Part shown: in pieces, positions 1 to 8,675 of the stretch
How positions within the stretch are numbered: the stretch's first letter is position 1
How the letters are laid out: every line of letters begins with the position of its first letter
Source: FEN-1297 sp963787005
Lineage (GTDB): Bacteria; Bacteroidota; Ignavibacteria; Ignavibacteriales; Ignavibacteriaceae
Assembly (NCBI GenBank): GCA_963787005.1
Contig: CAWBBX010000128.1
Location: 1 to 26,910, forward strand
Direction of reading: 5' to 3'
DNA: 26,910 nucleotides
Notes under the pieces: generated by a model
Told to the model about the DNA's origin: nothing
Seen by the model: only the letters and a program-made list of their open reading frames with translations
Databases searched by the model: none
Position numbers and translations under genes: made by a program

Positions 1-1
1 A

Positions 2-1141
2 GATTATCCGGATAACGACGAAAGATTTATACTCCTTTCCAATTCGGTTTTCGAGCTTATCTCAAAACTGGGCTGGATACCCGACCTTATTCACTGCAAC
101 GACTGGCAGACCGGACTTATACCGGCTTACTTAAAAACAACTTTTAAGGACGATGAACTGTTTTCGAAATTTAAGACTTTGTTCACAGTTCACAATTTAG
201 CTTACCAGGGTATTTTCCCTAAATCCGCATTCAATAAAACCGGACTGCCCGAAGAGCTGAATTCCGAGAAAGGGCTTGAGATATACGGTAAGCTGAATTT
301 CATGAAGTCCGGACTTATATTCGCCGATGTTATAAATACCGTAAGTGAAACATACGCGAACGAGATCAGGACAGACGAGGAATTAGGTGCCGGGTTAAAG
401 AACGTTCTCGCAAAAAGAAAGAACGATCTTTACGGCATAGTCAACGGAATCGACGCCAAGGTATGGAATCCGGAGAAAGACAAACATCTTCCGAAGAAAT
501 TTTCGCTGAAGAACCTGGCGAATAAGGCAGTTAATAAGCAGGAACTTGCCGAGAAGTTCGGTTTCGAGTACGACGAGAACATTCCTATCATCGGGCTTAT
601 TTCCCGCTTGTACGACGCAAAAGGGTTGGATCTTATCAACAAGGCTTTTGACGATATGATGAAGCTTAATATCCAGATGGTTTTACTTGGGACGGGCGAC
701 AAAAAGTATCATAACTTTTTCGACAAGATGAGCAAAAAATATCCGGGTAAATTTGCGAGCTACCTCGGTTTTAACGACGAGCTGGCTCATTTGATAGAGG
801 GAGGTTCCGATTTGTTCCTGATGCCGTCGAGGTACGAACCCTGCGGACTGAACCAAATGTACAGCCTTATGTACGGTACGGTGCCGTTGGTAAGAGAAAC
901 AGGCGGCCTCGCGGATACTGTAACTAAATTCGATGAAAAGACCGAAGAGGGCAACGGGTTCGTCTTCAAACAGTATAACGCGGCGGCAATGCTAAAGGAG
1001 CTTAAGCGTGCGCTGAAAATTTTTGAAGATAAGAAGGCCTGGGCCAAAATAATGAAGAACGGGATGAAATCGGATTTTAGCTGGAACTCTTCCGCTAAAA
1101 AATATATAGAACTGTATAAAACAATACTAAACAGCAATTGA
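2..1141 (+). CDS. glgA: Glycogen synthase GlgA, 5' end cut by window edge
   Basis: ADP-glucose-dependent glycogen (starch) synthase of the GT5 family, adding alpha-1,4-glucosyl units in the cytoplasm. The reading frame is open from base 2, so the protein enters from outside the window. A TTG at 179 is internal, because conserved residues HCNDWQTGL lie upstream of it (about 104-130). Visible family motifs are FTVHNLAYQG, the nucleotide-sugar site GLISRLYDAKGLDL with its Arg and Lys, and the acidic-residue motif MPSRYEPCGLNQ followed by YGTVPLVRETGGLADT. About 380 residues are present of the usual 470-500; the missing part includes the N-terminal KTGGL loop. The stop TGA overlaps the next gene's ATG, so the two are probably translationally coupled. 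Family assignment is firm. Confidence 0.95.
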   Translation, partial: DYPDNDERFILLSNSVFELISKLGWIPDLIHCNDWQTGLIPAYLKTTFKDDELFSKFKTLFTVHNLAYQGIFPKSAFNKTGLPEELNSEKGLEIYGKLNFMKSGLIFADVINTVSETYANEIRTDEELGAGLKNVLAKRKNDLYGIVNGIDAKVWNPEKDKHLPKKFSLKNLANKAVNKQELAEKFGFEYDENIPIIGLISRLYDAKGLDLINKAFDDMMKLNIQMVLLGTGDKKYHNFFDKMSKKYPGKFASYLGFNDELAHLIEGGSDLFLMPSRYEPCGLNQMYSLMYGTVPLVRETGGLADTVTKFDEKTEEGNGFVFKQYNAAAMLKELKRALKIFEDKKAWAKIMKNGMKSDFSWNSSAKKYIELYKTILNSN

Positions 1142-1716
1142 TGTCTAATTTTGCGATTTTTATTGATAGGGATGGAACAATAAACGAAGATCCAGGCTAC
1201 TTAGGCGACCCGAATGACGTTAAGCTTTTCCCCGGTACGGGGGAAGCTCTCTCAATCTTAAAGAATCAGCTTAATTTCAAGCTGATTGTCATTTCCAATC
1301 AATCCGGAATATCCAGGGGACTTATTACTCATGAAATGGTTCAGGCGGTAAATGCCAGGATTAATGAGCTTTTATCCGAATACGGCGTTTCCTTAGATGC
1401 ATTTTATTATTGTCCGGCACATCCGGATTTTAGTCCGGCCGAGCAATGCGGATGCAGGAAACCTTCACCGGAATTAGTTCTAAAGGCGGCGGAAGACATG
1501 AAAATAGATTTGATAGGTTCCTATTTTGTGGGTGATTCGGTAAGTGACGTGGAATGCGGTGTGAATGCCGGAATAAAAACGATACTTGTAAAGACGGGTT
1601 ACGGTAGGGAGAGTTTTTCTATCTTGCAAAAACAAAATAAATTTCCCACTTTTGTGGCCGAAAATATTACGGAAGTTTGCCGATTTATTCAAAATGATTT
1701 AACCGGAGATAATTAA
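1141..1716 (+). CDS. gmhB: D-glycero-manno-heptose 1,7-bisphosphate 7-phosphatase (GmhB family, HAD)
   Basis: HAD-superfamily phosphatase of 191 residues, the normal GmhB size. The nucleophile motif FIDRDGT gives D9 and D11. The GmhB zinc-site pattern is present as CPAH (C91, H94) and CGC (C103, C105), followed by RKPSP with the HAD Lys. The acidic motif is GDSVSD (D132, D136). GmhB removes the 7-phosphate from heptose bisphosphate on the way to ADP-heptose or GDP-heptose for LPS or glycan. Histidinol-phosphatases of the HisB-N type are close relatives and cannot be excluded; no his genes are adjacent. I chose ATG at 1141, which overlaps the glgA stop, over the TTG one codon upstream. Confidence 0.85.
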   Translation: MSNFAIFIDRDGTINEDPGYLGDPNDVKLFPGTGEALSILKNQLNFKLIVISNQSGISRGLITHEMVQAVNARINELLSEYGVSLDAFYYCPAHPDFSPAEQCGCRKPSPELVLKAAEDMKIDLIGSYFVGDSVSDVECGVNAGIKTILVKTGYGRESFSILQKQNKFPTFVAENITEVCRFIQNDLTGDN

Positions 1717-2895
1717 TTGTTCAACAAATTAGTCCTACTTATAACGGCGGGAATTTTTTCCCTAACTCTCATCTCCTGCAGTAACTCACCTTCACCGGTA
1801 GGAACCCAGATGTTGAAAGGAGAATTGGTAAATGTTAATCAGATCGACTCGTATACTGATTCTCTGATGCAAGCATCATCTTACTTCAAAAGAACCATAC
1901 CTTTGGGAAACGCTTCCACTCTCTTAATAGGCAAGAGCCATAATGTTGAAGCTTCCGTTTTAATGAAGTTTTTGATTATTCTCTCCGATTCAATACGTAC
2001 TGCCATGTTAAACGACAGCGCAACCGTTAAATCTTCCTGGATTGAGCTGTCGAAGGTTTATACGTTCGGTGATTCGCTCGCGCCTCTTGACTTCACAGTG
2101 CACAAGGTAAATTCACCATGGACTGCTTCCGGATTTGATGCGGACAGTCTGCCGGGACTTTCTTACGACGCATCCGATCTCAGCTCAAACAGAAAATTCA
2201 CGGATACATTAACAACTTTTACTCTTAGCAACTCCATTGCTACCGAGTGGCTGAAGGAATCGGCCGATACAACTTTGTCGAGCAGCGAAGGTATATATTT
2301 CAAACCGTCGCAGAATGCAAAGAAGGTTATCGGCTACCAGGCTTTGTCAATTAGCTCGAGTGTGGCAACGCTGTTAAAAATTGTTATTGAAAAGCCGGGT
2401 GTCTATACCGATACACTCACATTTTTCCCGGCACAGGATATAAGTGTGGTAAAGGGAAATCTGCCTCAAATTCCGCAGGAAGATATCATGGTCCAGGCCG
2501 GTCTTATTGCCAACTCTAAAATATGGTTCGATGTTTCCCGCATCCCCGGCAACACATTAATTAATCATGCGGAATTAACGTTTAATGTCGATACTCTTGA
2601 AACTATTACCGGAGATAATTACCTAAATTCTCTGGTTGCAATAAATTTGAGCGACAGTACAACTCTAGCCTACGATACTCTTCAGAGTATTGTCCTGTAC
2701 AGGAACGGCAATCAGTTTACCGGTAATATAACAGCAATTGTACAGAAGTGGATCGATACGGGCGAGAATCAGGGAATGCTTATCCAGGCCAATAATCAGT
2801 CCAGGGGACTTGAGCTCTTTGCTCTAAAAGGAAGCTCCGCGAAAGATTATTCGTTAAGGCCGAGATTAAAAATAATTTATACATCACAAAAATAA
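1717..2895 (+). CDS. Secreted lipoprotein with DNRLRE-like C-terminus
   Basis: 392-residue predicted lipoprotein. The N-terminus has a Lys, a hydrophobic stretch and the lipobox LISC, placing the lipidated cysteine at C21. The rest is rich in Ser, Thr, Asp and beta-type sequence. The C-terminal end (IVQKWIDTGENQG through RPRLKIIYT) resembles DNRLRE-type domains, seen in surface and secreted proteins of Bacteroidota relatives; that resemblance is from memory. The TTG start is supported by GGAG at 1705-1708, 8 bases upstream, and by immediate abutment to the gmhB stop. It is followed two bases later by a barrel protein, suggesting a joint envelope role. No catalytic motif was recognised and the function is unknown. 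Confidence 0.75.
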   Translation: MFNKLVLLITAGIFSLTLISCSNSPSPVGTQMLKGELVNVNQIDSYTDSLMQASSYFKRTIPLGNASTLLIGKSHNVEASVLMKFLIILSDSIRTAMLNDSATVKSSWIELSKVYTFGDSLAPLDFTVHKVNSPWTASGFDADSLPGLSYDASDLSSNRKFTDTLTTFTLSNSIATEWLKESADTTLSSSEGIYFKPSQNAKKVIGYQALSISSSVATLLKIVIEKPGVYTDTLTFFPAQDISVVKGNLPQIPQEDIMVQAGLIANSKIWFDVSRIPGNTLINHAELTFNVDTLETITGDNYLNSLVAINLSDSTTLAYDTLQSIVLYRNGNQFTGNITAIVQKWIDTGENQGMLIQANNQSRGLELFALKGSSAKDYSLRPRLKIIYTSQK

Positions 2896-2897
2896 GC

Positions 2898-4151
2898 GTG
2901 AATTTTAATTTGAAAAAAATAATCCTGCTATTACTGTTTGTTATGTCGGTCCCGCTTTTTGCGCAGGGACTTTCACCGTATACGAAAATAGGCATCGGGG
3001 ATCTTGAATACTACTACAGCGCGAGAATGCTTGGAATGGGACAGCTCGGAACCTCAATTGCATTCAAACATTCCCTCAGCATAATTAATCCGGCCGGCTG
3101 GTACAGACTTAACACAACAAGATTGGAAACGGGAATAAATTATAACGGTAAATTTGTGTCCGATAACTCCGGCAGCGGCTATTACGGTGATGCCAGATTT
3201 TCCGGATTCACTTTTTCATTCCCTGTCAGCAGGGAATATGGAGTAGGCGTTGCTATGGGTATTGTACCTTACAGCAGGGTAAACTACGATGTAGTGCAAA
3301 AACCGATAGAGTTCGGTTCATCAGTCGATACTTATACAATATCTTATAAAGGAACCGGCGGGCTGTCGAAGACTTTTATTGGCTCGTCATTTAAGCTTCC
3401 GTTTGATCTTGTGGTAGGTGCGACGTTAGATTATTATTTCGGCGACTTCAATTATACGTCTAAAGTAAATCCCTCAAGTGTAAACGATATATCCACCACT
3501 TTCGAGAGAACGTATAGATCGGGCGGATTGGGGAGTACTTTCGGATTTATTAGTCCCGATATCGCTCCGATTTTCTCATCCGATAAAATTGCCGATTTCC
3601 GTTTTGGGTTAGCGTTTAATTACATTGCCAATTTAGAAACAGATACATTGCTTACCACAAGCTCTTCAGTTAGAACCGATACTACGGGTAACGGGAGCGT
3701 GTCGATGAAAATCCCGCTCAGAATTTCTGCGGGGCTCAGTTTTGTGTTTAATAACAATTATTTATTAAGTTTGGATGTTGTTACTCAAGCGTGGCGGAAT
3801 TATTCCTTTAACGGGGCTGAATCAGGTAATTTGAGGAATGCGGTTAAGGTCAGCGCTGGAATGGAATATCAGCCGAGCAGGGGAGTGGGGAATTCGTTTT
3901 GGGAACAAATCATATGGCGCGCAGGTTTAAGTTATGACCAGACACAGTATCTAGTAAACGGTTCCGGCATAGATCAGTTTTCAGTGGCCGGGGGCTTCTC
4001 GATTCCTTTGAGCTACGCAAATACACTGGACGTCGGTCTGCAGTACTCTTTTAGAGGTTCTTCCGAAATCGGCGTTGTTAAAGAGCACACAATAAAATTT
4101 GATTTGGGTTTAAGTTTGGGGGAAATCTGGTTTATTAGAACCGAAAGATAA
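2898..4151 (+). CDS. Outer-membrane beta-barrel protein (SPYxxxGIGDL type)
   Basis: 417-residue exported protein. A basic N-terminus and hydrophobic core are followed by a signal peptidase I-type site near VPLFAQ (about residue 23). The mature start, GLSPYTKIGIGDLEYYYSARMLGMG, resembles a widespread Bacteroidota outer-membrane family. The remainder alternates polar and aromatic residues with many Gly, Tyr and Phe, as in FadL/PorV-like barrels, and contains an early INPAG motif. It starts at GTG two bases after the lipoprotein stop, so it is surely cotranscribed. The substrate is unknown; it could be a transport pore or a surface-protein carrier. I see no T9SS gene nearby to support a strict PorV role. 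Confidence 0.75.
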   Translation: MNFNLKKIILLLLFVMSVPLFAQGLSPYTKIGIGDLEYYYSARMLGMGQLGTSIAFKHSLSIINPAGWYRLNTTRLETGINYNGKFVSDNSGSGYYGDARFSGFTFSFPVSREYGVGVAMGIVPYSRVNYDVVQKPIEFGSSVDTYTISYKGTGGLSKTFIGSSFKLPFDLVVGATLDYYFGDFNYTSKVNPSSVNDISTTFERTYRSGGLGSTFGFISPDIAPIFSSDKIADFRFGLAFNYIANLETDTLLTTSSSVRTDTTGNGSVSMKIPLRISAGLSFVFNNNYLLSLDVVTQAWRNYSFNGAESGNLRNAVKVSAGMEYQPSRGVGNSFWEQIIWRAGLSYDQTQYLVNGSGIDQFSVAGGFSIPLSYANTLDVGLQYSFRGSSEIGVVKEHTIKFDLGLSLGEIWFIRTER

Positions 4152-4179
4152 TCTAATTAAAAATACTGAGGGAATAATA

Positions 4180-5466
4180 TTGAAAAATAAATTAAACAAA
4201 TTCAGCCTTTATGCACTGCTAATTATGCTGTTCGCCGTTCCCGCAAGCGCAAAGTCAATTCAGGCAGCTGATTCGACAGTCGGTACTCCCGATTCTCTTA
4301 ATATACTTGCACAGTATAGCTTGTTTTCTGAATATTTCAAGAATAAAGATTATCAGAGCGCACTTCCTTACGGATGGAAAGTTCTTAAAATGAATCCTGA
4401 AAAATTCAGCAAATGGATTTTCTACAAGATGGAAGACGCACTGTGGTATATACACGACTCAACAAAAGCGTCGCCTGAAAAAATTAAGGCAGTTCAGGAT
4501 ACGGCTCTTTATCTTTATAATTTAGCAATTAAATATAATCAGGGATCTAAAGGCTATTTTGAGGCGAGGAAGGCCTTCATTTCCGATACATGGCTGGGTT
4601 TAAATCCTGATACTGTTATTAAGGAATATGAAAAAGCAATAAAAGACGATTCTACCGTTTCATATTATTATTACAACATGCTCGGGCAGCTTTATAAGAA
4701 TAATGCGACCGACAGTAATAATTATAAACTAAAAGCTATAGCGCTTTATTCATATTTGAGCGATAAGCAACCCAACAATCAGCAATGGCCGGACGAGCTT
4801 GATGGTCTTGTCGAAAACGTTAAAGAACTAGCCGCTATTGATAAGAAGGCATGGGACCTGGACAAGAATAATTTAGCGAAGGCATGGAAGTACGCTATTG
4901 TAGCCATTAAAGCTCAGCTGTACGACCAGGCAATTGATGCGCTTGAATTCCTCGTACAAAAGTCCCCTAAAAATATAAATTACTGGACACAGCTTTCTAG
5001 CATTTATCAGAGAATGGATAAATACGATAAGGCTATTGATGCATATAAAACAATAATCAAGCTGGAGCCTAATAGTAAGGATGCTTATTTGAACCTCGGA
5101 ATAGTTTATAAAGATAAGGGAGATTTTTCGACGGCTCGTAAGGAATATCTGAAGGCTAATGAAGTTGCGAAGGGCTACGGACTGGCTATCCTTTACGAAG
5201 GACTCCTTTATGAGCAGGCAGCGAGAAATTGCGATTTTAACTTCCAGACAAAGCTTGTTTATCAATTAGCGGTGGAAACTTACAAAAAAGCATTGAGCAT
5301 CGATCCTTCGCTTATTCAGGCTAAGGAAAGAATTCCCGCTTTGGCAAGTTCTGTCGCAACAAAAGAAGACTATTTCTTCAGAGGATATAAAAGCGGGCAG
5401 ACCGTGGCAATTACAGGCAAATGCTACGGCTGGATAGACAGGTCTATTACCGTTCCTCAGAAATAA
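4180..5466 (+). CDS. Secreted tetratricopeptide-repeat protein
   Basis: 428-residue TPR protein with an N-terminal signal sequence (cleavage likely near VPASAKS, about residue 25), so probably periplasmic. The clearest TPR units lie at about residues 246-345, for example NYWTQLSSIYQRMDKYDKAIDAYKTII and DAYLNLGIVYKDKGDFSTARKEY. Weaker helical repeats fill the N-terminal half, and the last 50 residues are non-repeat. The TTG start has a good Shine-Dalgarno sequence, GAGGGA at 4168-4173, 6 bases upstream. It lies 28 bases after the barrel gene and ends the run, with a hairpin downstream. A barrel gene followed by a TPR gene recurs in Bacteroidota envelope loci as I recall it. Likely a scaffold for an envelope complex; no specific function is claimed. 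Confidence 0.8.
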   Translation: MKNKLNKFSLYALLIMLFAVPASAKSIQAADSTVGTPDSLNILAQYSLFSEYFKNKDYQSALPYGWKVLKMNPEKFSKWIFYKMEDALWYIHDSTKASPEKIKAVQDTALYLYNLAIKYNQGSKGYFEARKAFISDTWLGLNPDTVIKEYEKAIKDDSTVSYYYYNMLGQLYKNNATDSNNYKLKAIALYSYLSDKQPNNQQWPDELDGLVENVKELAAIDKKAWDLDKNNLAKAWKYAIVAIKAQLYDQAIDALEFLVQKSPKNINYWTQLSSIYQRMDKYDKAIDAYKTIIKLEPNSKDAYLNLGIVYKDKGDFSTARKEYLKANEVAKGYGLAILYEGLLYEQAARNCDFNFQTKLVYQLAVETYKKALSIDPSLIQAKERIPALASSVATKEDYFFRGYKSGQTVAITGKCYGWIDRSITVPQK

Positions 5467-5493
5467 AGTTATTGAATTCGGATTTATTTTCTG

Positions 5494-5540
5494 TTAAAAA
5501 GGTTTCGGGTATTGTTGCTTCGAAACCTTTTTAATATTTT
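5494..5540 (+). terminator. Hairpin after the TPR gene, terminator-like
   Basis: A perfect 14-bp inverted repeat, TTAAAAAGGTTTCG at 5494-5507 and CGAAACCTTTTTAA at 5521-5534, with a 13-base loop, lies 27 bases after the TPR stop. The U-rich 3' arm runs into AATATTTTTA, so it could end the envelope operon. It also has an A-rich 5' side and could act on both strands. Confidence 0.65.
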
Positions 5541-5542
5541 TA
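5511..5542 (+). promoter_or_regulatory. Possible Bacteroidota-type promoter for glyA
   Basis: TTG at 5512-5514 is followed, after a 20-base gap, by TATTTTTA at 5535-5542, which matches TAnnTTTG except in the last base. A start of transcription near 5549 would leave a leader of about 12 bases before the glyA ATG. The element overlaps the preceding hairpin. The consensus is established for Bacteroidota; assignment here is inference. Confidence 0.3.
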
Positions 5543-5560
5543 TACTCTCACAAAAAAGTT

Positions 5561-6862
5561 ATGAACATGCCTACATACGATAAACTCTCTAATGATTCGG
5601 AAATCTCAGAAGTCCTTGCGCTCGAGACGGGCCGTCAAAAAGAAAATATTGAACTAATCGCATCGGAAAACTTTGTTAGTCCCGCCGTGCTGGAGGCAGC
5701 CGGTACAGTATTGACGAATAAATACGCCGAAGGATATCCGGGCAAGAGATATTACGGCGGATGCGAATATGTAGATATGGCGGAAAATATTGCGAGAGAG
5801 AGACTGAAAAAATTGTTTAAAGCCGAATATGTGAATGTTCAACCGCATAGCGGTTCGCAGGCTAATATGGCGGTGCTTATGACTTTGCTGAAACCGGGCG
5901 ATAAGTTTATGGGATTGAGTCTCGCTCATGGCGGGCACCTTACGCACGGTTCCCCGGTTAATTTTTCCGGACAATTATATCAGGCAGTCGGCTACACCCT
6001 TAACAAAGATACAAAGCTTTTAGATTATGATCAGATAGCTGATCTCGCAAAAAAAGAAAAGCCGAAATTAATAATTACCGGTGCAAGCGCTTATTCGAGA
6101 GAATGGGATTACGCCAAGTTTAGAGAAATCGCGGATTCGGTGGGAGCTTTTCTTATGTGCGATATGGCCCATCCGGCCGGTCTTATTGCAAAAGGCTTTT
6201 TAAACAGTCCTCTCCCATACTGTGATGTAGTAACGTCGACAACGCACAAAACACTTCGCGGTCCGAGAGGCGGGATAATTCTCATAGGTAAGGATAAAGA
6301 AAATCCGCTTGGCATTAAGGCTCCAAAGGGAGACCGCACTAAAATGATGTCCGAGATATTCGACAGCACCGTAATGCCGGGAATACAGGGCGGTCCGCTG
6401 ATGCACATAATTATGGCAAAAGGGGTCGCTTTCGGTGAGGCTCTCGGTGATTCGTTTAAAACATACGCAGGACAAATAATAAAGAACGCCACAGAGCTAG
6501 CATCAAAATTGAGCGGCTACGGATTCGATGTAATATCGGGAGGAACCGATAATCACCTGATGCTTATTGATCTTACAAACAAAGAAATTACCGGCAAGCA
6601 GGCGGAAAACGCGCTCGGCGCAGCGGGAATTACGGTTAACAAAAACATGGTGCCTTTCGACCAGAGAAGCCCTTTCGTTACGAGCGGCATAAGAGTAGGT
6701 ACTCCGGCAGTGACTACCAGGGGTATGAAAGAGAAAGAAATGGGAATTATTGCAGAGTTAATCAATCGTGCTATTTCCAACAGCGGGGACGAAAAGTTAC
6801 TGTCCGGTCTAAAGCAAGAAGTTAAAAAATTCAGCTCGGAATTCCCGCTTTACGCAGAATAA
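5561..6862 (+). CDS. glyA: Serine hydroxymethyltransferase
   Basis: PLP enzyme interconverting serine plus tetrahydrofolate with glycine plus 5,10-methylene-THF in the cytoplasm; it feeds one-carbon metabolism. The 433-residue length fits the family. Visible motifs are ELIASENFVSPAV near the N-terminus, NKYAEGYPGKRYYGG, QPHSGSQAN, the PLP Asp/His motif CDMAHPAGLIA, and the Schiff-base lysine K230 in TSTTHKTLRGPRGG. The C-terminal half retains SGIRVGTPAVTTRG. ATG at 5561 is used; a second ATG two codons on is equally possible, and neither has a clear Shine-Dalgarno sequence. It leads a three-gene run with tatC and a polyprenyl synthase, with 18 bases to tatC. Confidence 0.97.
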   Translation: MNMPTYDKLSNDSEISEVLALETGRQKENIELIASENFVSPAVLEAAGTVLTNKYAEGYPGKRYYGGCEYVDMAENIARERLKKLFKAEYVNVQPHSGSQANMAVLMTLLKPGDKFMGLSLAHGGHLTHGSPVNFSGQLYQAVGYTLNKDTKLLDYDQIADLAKKEKPKLIITGASAYSREWDYAKFREIADSVGAFLMCDMAHPAGLIAKGFLNSPLPYCDVVTSTTHKTLRGPRGGIILIGKDKENPLGIKAPKGDRTKMMSEIFDSTVMPGIQGGPLMHIIMAKGVAFGEALGDSFKTYAGQIIKNATELASKLSGYGFDVISGGTDNHLMLIDLTNKEITGKQAENALGAAGITVNKNMVPFDQRSPFVTSGIRVGTPAVTTRGMKEKEMGIIAELINRAISNSGDEKLLSGLKQEVKKFSSEFPLYAE

Positions 6863-6880
6863 AACCAGAGAAGAAAAAAC

Positions 6881-7642
6881 GTGTCTTCGGAAGAACTTAC
6901 TACAATAGAAGAGCCTGAAGAGGAAGAAAGCGGGAAAGAAATGACCTTCCTCGAACACCTTGAGGAATTTAGGTGGAGGATTATATACTCTCTAATCGGA
7001 CTCGCCGTTGGCACTATAATATGCTGGATATTCATAAATTTCCTCGTCGATCAAATTCTTCTTCTTCCCGCAAAACATTCAGGCGTTCAGCTTCAGAATT
7101 TAAAGCCCTTCGGCCAGCTTATGCTGTTCTTCGAGGTTGCTATCGCCGGCGGAGTAATACTTAGCCTTCCGAACCTGTTTTACCAGTTCTGGAAGTTTAT
7201 CTCTCCCGCTCTTAAAAAGAGCGAGAGGCGCCATATAACCACTATCGTGGCATTCTCAACACTCTGTTTTATAGCAGGTATAGTATTCGCTTATTTTGTA
7301 ATGCTCCCGCTTACGCTTAAATTTGCCGCTCAATTCGGTTCGGAGGAAATAAAGAACGTATTTGCGATAGACGAATATATGTCTATTATCATAAGTATTA
7401 TGCTCGGCTCGGGATTTGTATTTGAAATGCCAATGATTTCGTTTTTCCTCACGAAGCTGGGCATTTTAACACCGGATTTCATGAAGAAATACAGGCGTCA
7501 TGCAATTGTAGTTGTATTCATCGCATCGGCTTTTCTTACGCCCGGCACCGACCCGGTGTCGCAGCTGATACTGGCAGTTCCGTTGGTTTTATTATATGAA
7601 ATAAGTATATTAATTTCTAAACTAGCTTTAAAGAAATCTTGA
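6881..7642 (+). CDS. tatC: Sec-independent protein translocase TatC
   Basis: Polytopic inner-membrane core subunit of the twin-arginine translocase, which binds Tat signal peptides and exports folded proteins. The protein is 253 residues. An acidic N-terminal tail precedes the family signature MTFLEHLEEFRWRI, then six hydrophobic segments, and near the end ASAFLTPGTDPVSQLILAVPLVLLYE, typical of TatC. The start is GTG at 6881 with a weak AGAGAAG upstream. No tatA/tatB gene is in the window, so partners must be elsewhere. The stop overlaps the next gene's TTG start by four bases (TTGA), indicating coupled translation. Confidence 0.96.
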   Translation: MSSEELTTIEEPEEEESGKEMTFLEHLEEFRWRIIYSLIGLAVGTIICWIFINFLVDQILLLPAKHSGVQLQNLKPFGQLMLFFEVAIAGGVILSLPNLFYQFWKFISPALKKSERRHITTIVAFSTLCFIAGIVFAYFVMLPLTLKFAAQFGSEEIKNVFAIDEYMSIIISIMLGSGFVFEMPMISFFLTKLGILTPDFMKKYRRHAIVVVFIASAFLTPGTDPVSQLILAVPLVLLYEISILISKLALKKS

Positions 7643-8619
7643 TTAAGCAACAACTATCTGAAATAAGCCTTCCGATAAAATCTGAATTAAAGACCTTCAA
7701 CGAACTTTTCAAGCATTCAATGAAATCAAACGTTGGTTTGGTCGATTTGATCGCCCGATATATTATCAGACAAAAAGGGAAGAAGATCAGGCCGCTTTTG
7801 GTTCTTCTTTCGGCGAAAGTATCCGGCGGGATAAACGACAGAACCTACAGAGGAGCGGTGCTCGTTGAACTTTTGCATACCGCCACGCTAGTACACGATG
7901 ACGTTGTGGATAATGCGGACAAAAGAAGAGGATTCTGGTCGATAAACGCGGTATTTAAAAATAAGGTAGCTGTTTTGATGGGCGATTATCTGCTCTCGAG
8001 AGGACTTATGATAGCCGTGGACGGGAATGATTTCGATTTCCTGAGGGTAATGACAAGCACGGTTAAAAGAATGTCTGAAGGAGAGCTTCTTCAAATAAGG
8101 AAGACAAGAAAGCTGGATATTGATGAGGAAACTTACTTCAGAATAATATCTGACAAGACAGCCTCTTTGATCGAAACCTGCTGCAGCATCGGCGCGCTCA
8201 GCGCAACGGATAATACAGAGCTCCACGAGGCTATGAGGCTTTTCGGTGAATCGGTTGGTATTGCATTCCAGATTAAAGACGACATACTCGATTTCGAGGG
8301 AAGTTTCAGCGCAATCGGGAAGCCTGTTGGCGGCGATATAAAGGAGAAAAAGATTACCCTTCCTCTAATTTATTCCCTGAATCAGGTTTCGAAGAGCGAA
8401 GCTTCTCATATTCGGAAGCTAATAAAGAAAGGGGCAGGGAAAGAGAGTGTAAAAGAAATTACGGAATTTGTAAAAAAGAATAACGGAATAGAGTACGCAT
8501 TGACCAAGGCAAATGAGTATACCCAAAAAGCTAAAGACGCAATCAGTATAATTCCTGCATCTCCAAGCAAAGTTGCGCTCGAATCTTTGATTAAATTTGT
8601 GATCGATCGGAAAAATTAG
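7639..8619 (+). CDS. ispB: Long-chain all-trans polyprenyl diphosphate synthase
   Basis: Trans-isoprenyl diphosphate synthase of 326 residues. The first Asp-rich motif is DDVVD at 87-91 and the second DDILD at 214-218; both bind Mg-diphosphate. GKKIRPLLVLL near the N-terminus is the usual IPP-binding region. The residues before the first motif, HTATLVH, are small at positions -4 and -5 and match the E. coli IspB pattern, which is expected for long products (C35-C45) rather than farnesyl or geranylgeranyl diphosphate. The likely product is the menaquinone side chain. The TTG start overlaps the tatC stop. Product length is inferred from motif only. Confidence 0.9.
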   Translation: MIKQQLSEISLPIKSELKTFNELFKHSMKSNVGLVDLIARYIIRQKGKKIRPLLVLLSAKVSGGINDRTYRGAVLVELLHTATLVHDDVVDNADKRRGFWSINAVFKNKVAVLMGDYLLSRGLMIAVDGNDFDFLRVMTSTVKRMSEGELLQIRKTRKLDIDEETYFRIISDKTASLIETCCSIGALSATDNTELHEAMRLFGESVGIAFQIKDDILDFEGSFSAIGKPVGGDIKEKKITLPLIYSLNQVSKSEASHIRKLIKKGAGKESVKEITEFVKKNNGIEYALTKANEYTQKAKDAISIIPASPSKVALESLIKFVIDRKN

Positions 8620-8675
8620 CTGCTCTCGCCTGTAAATATTTTAATCCGCGAAGTAATAATCCGAAACCGGACCTA

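Noticed and set aside
4873..5265. 130-codon minus-strand ORF opposite the TPR gene, and similar antisense frames throughout
   Set aside because: They overlap well-supported genes completely, show no family motif and have shadow-like composition.
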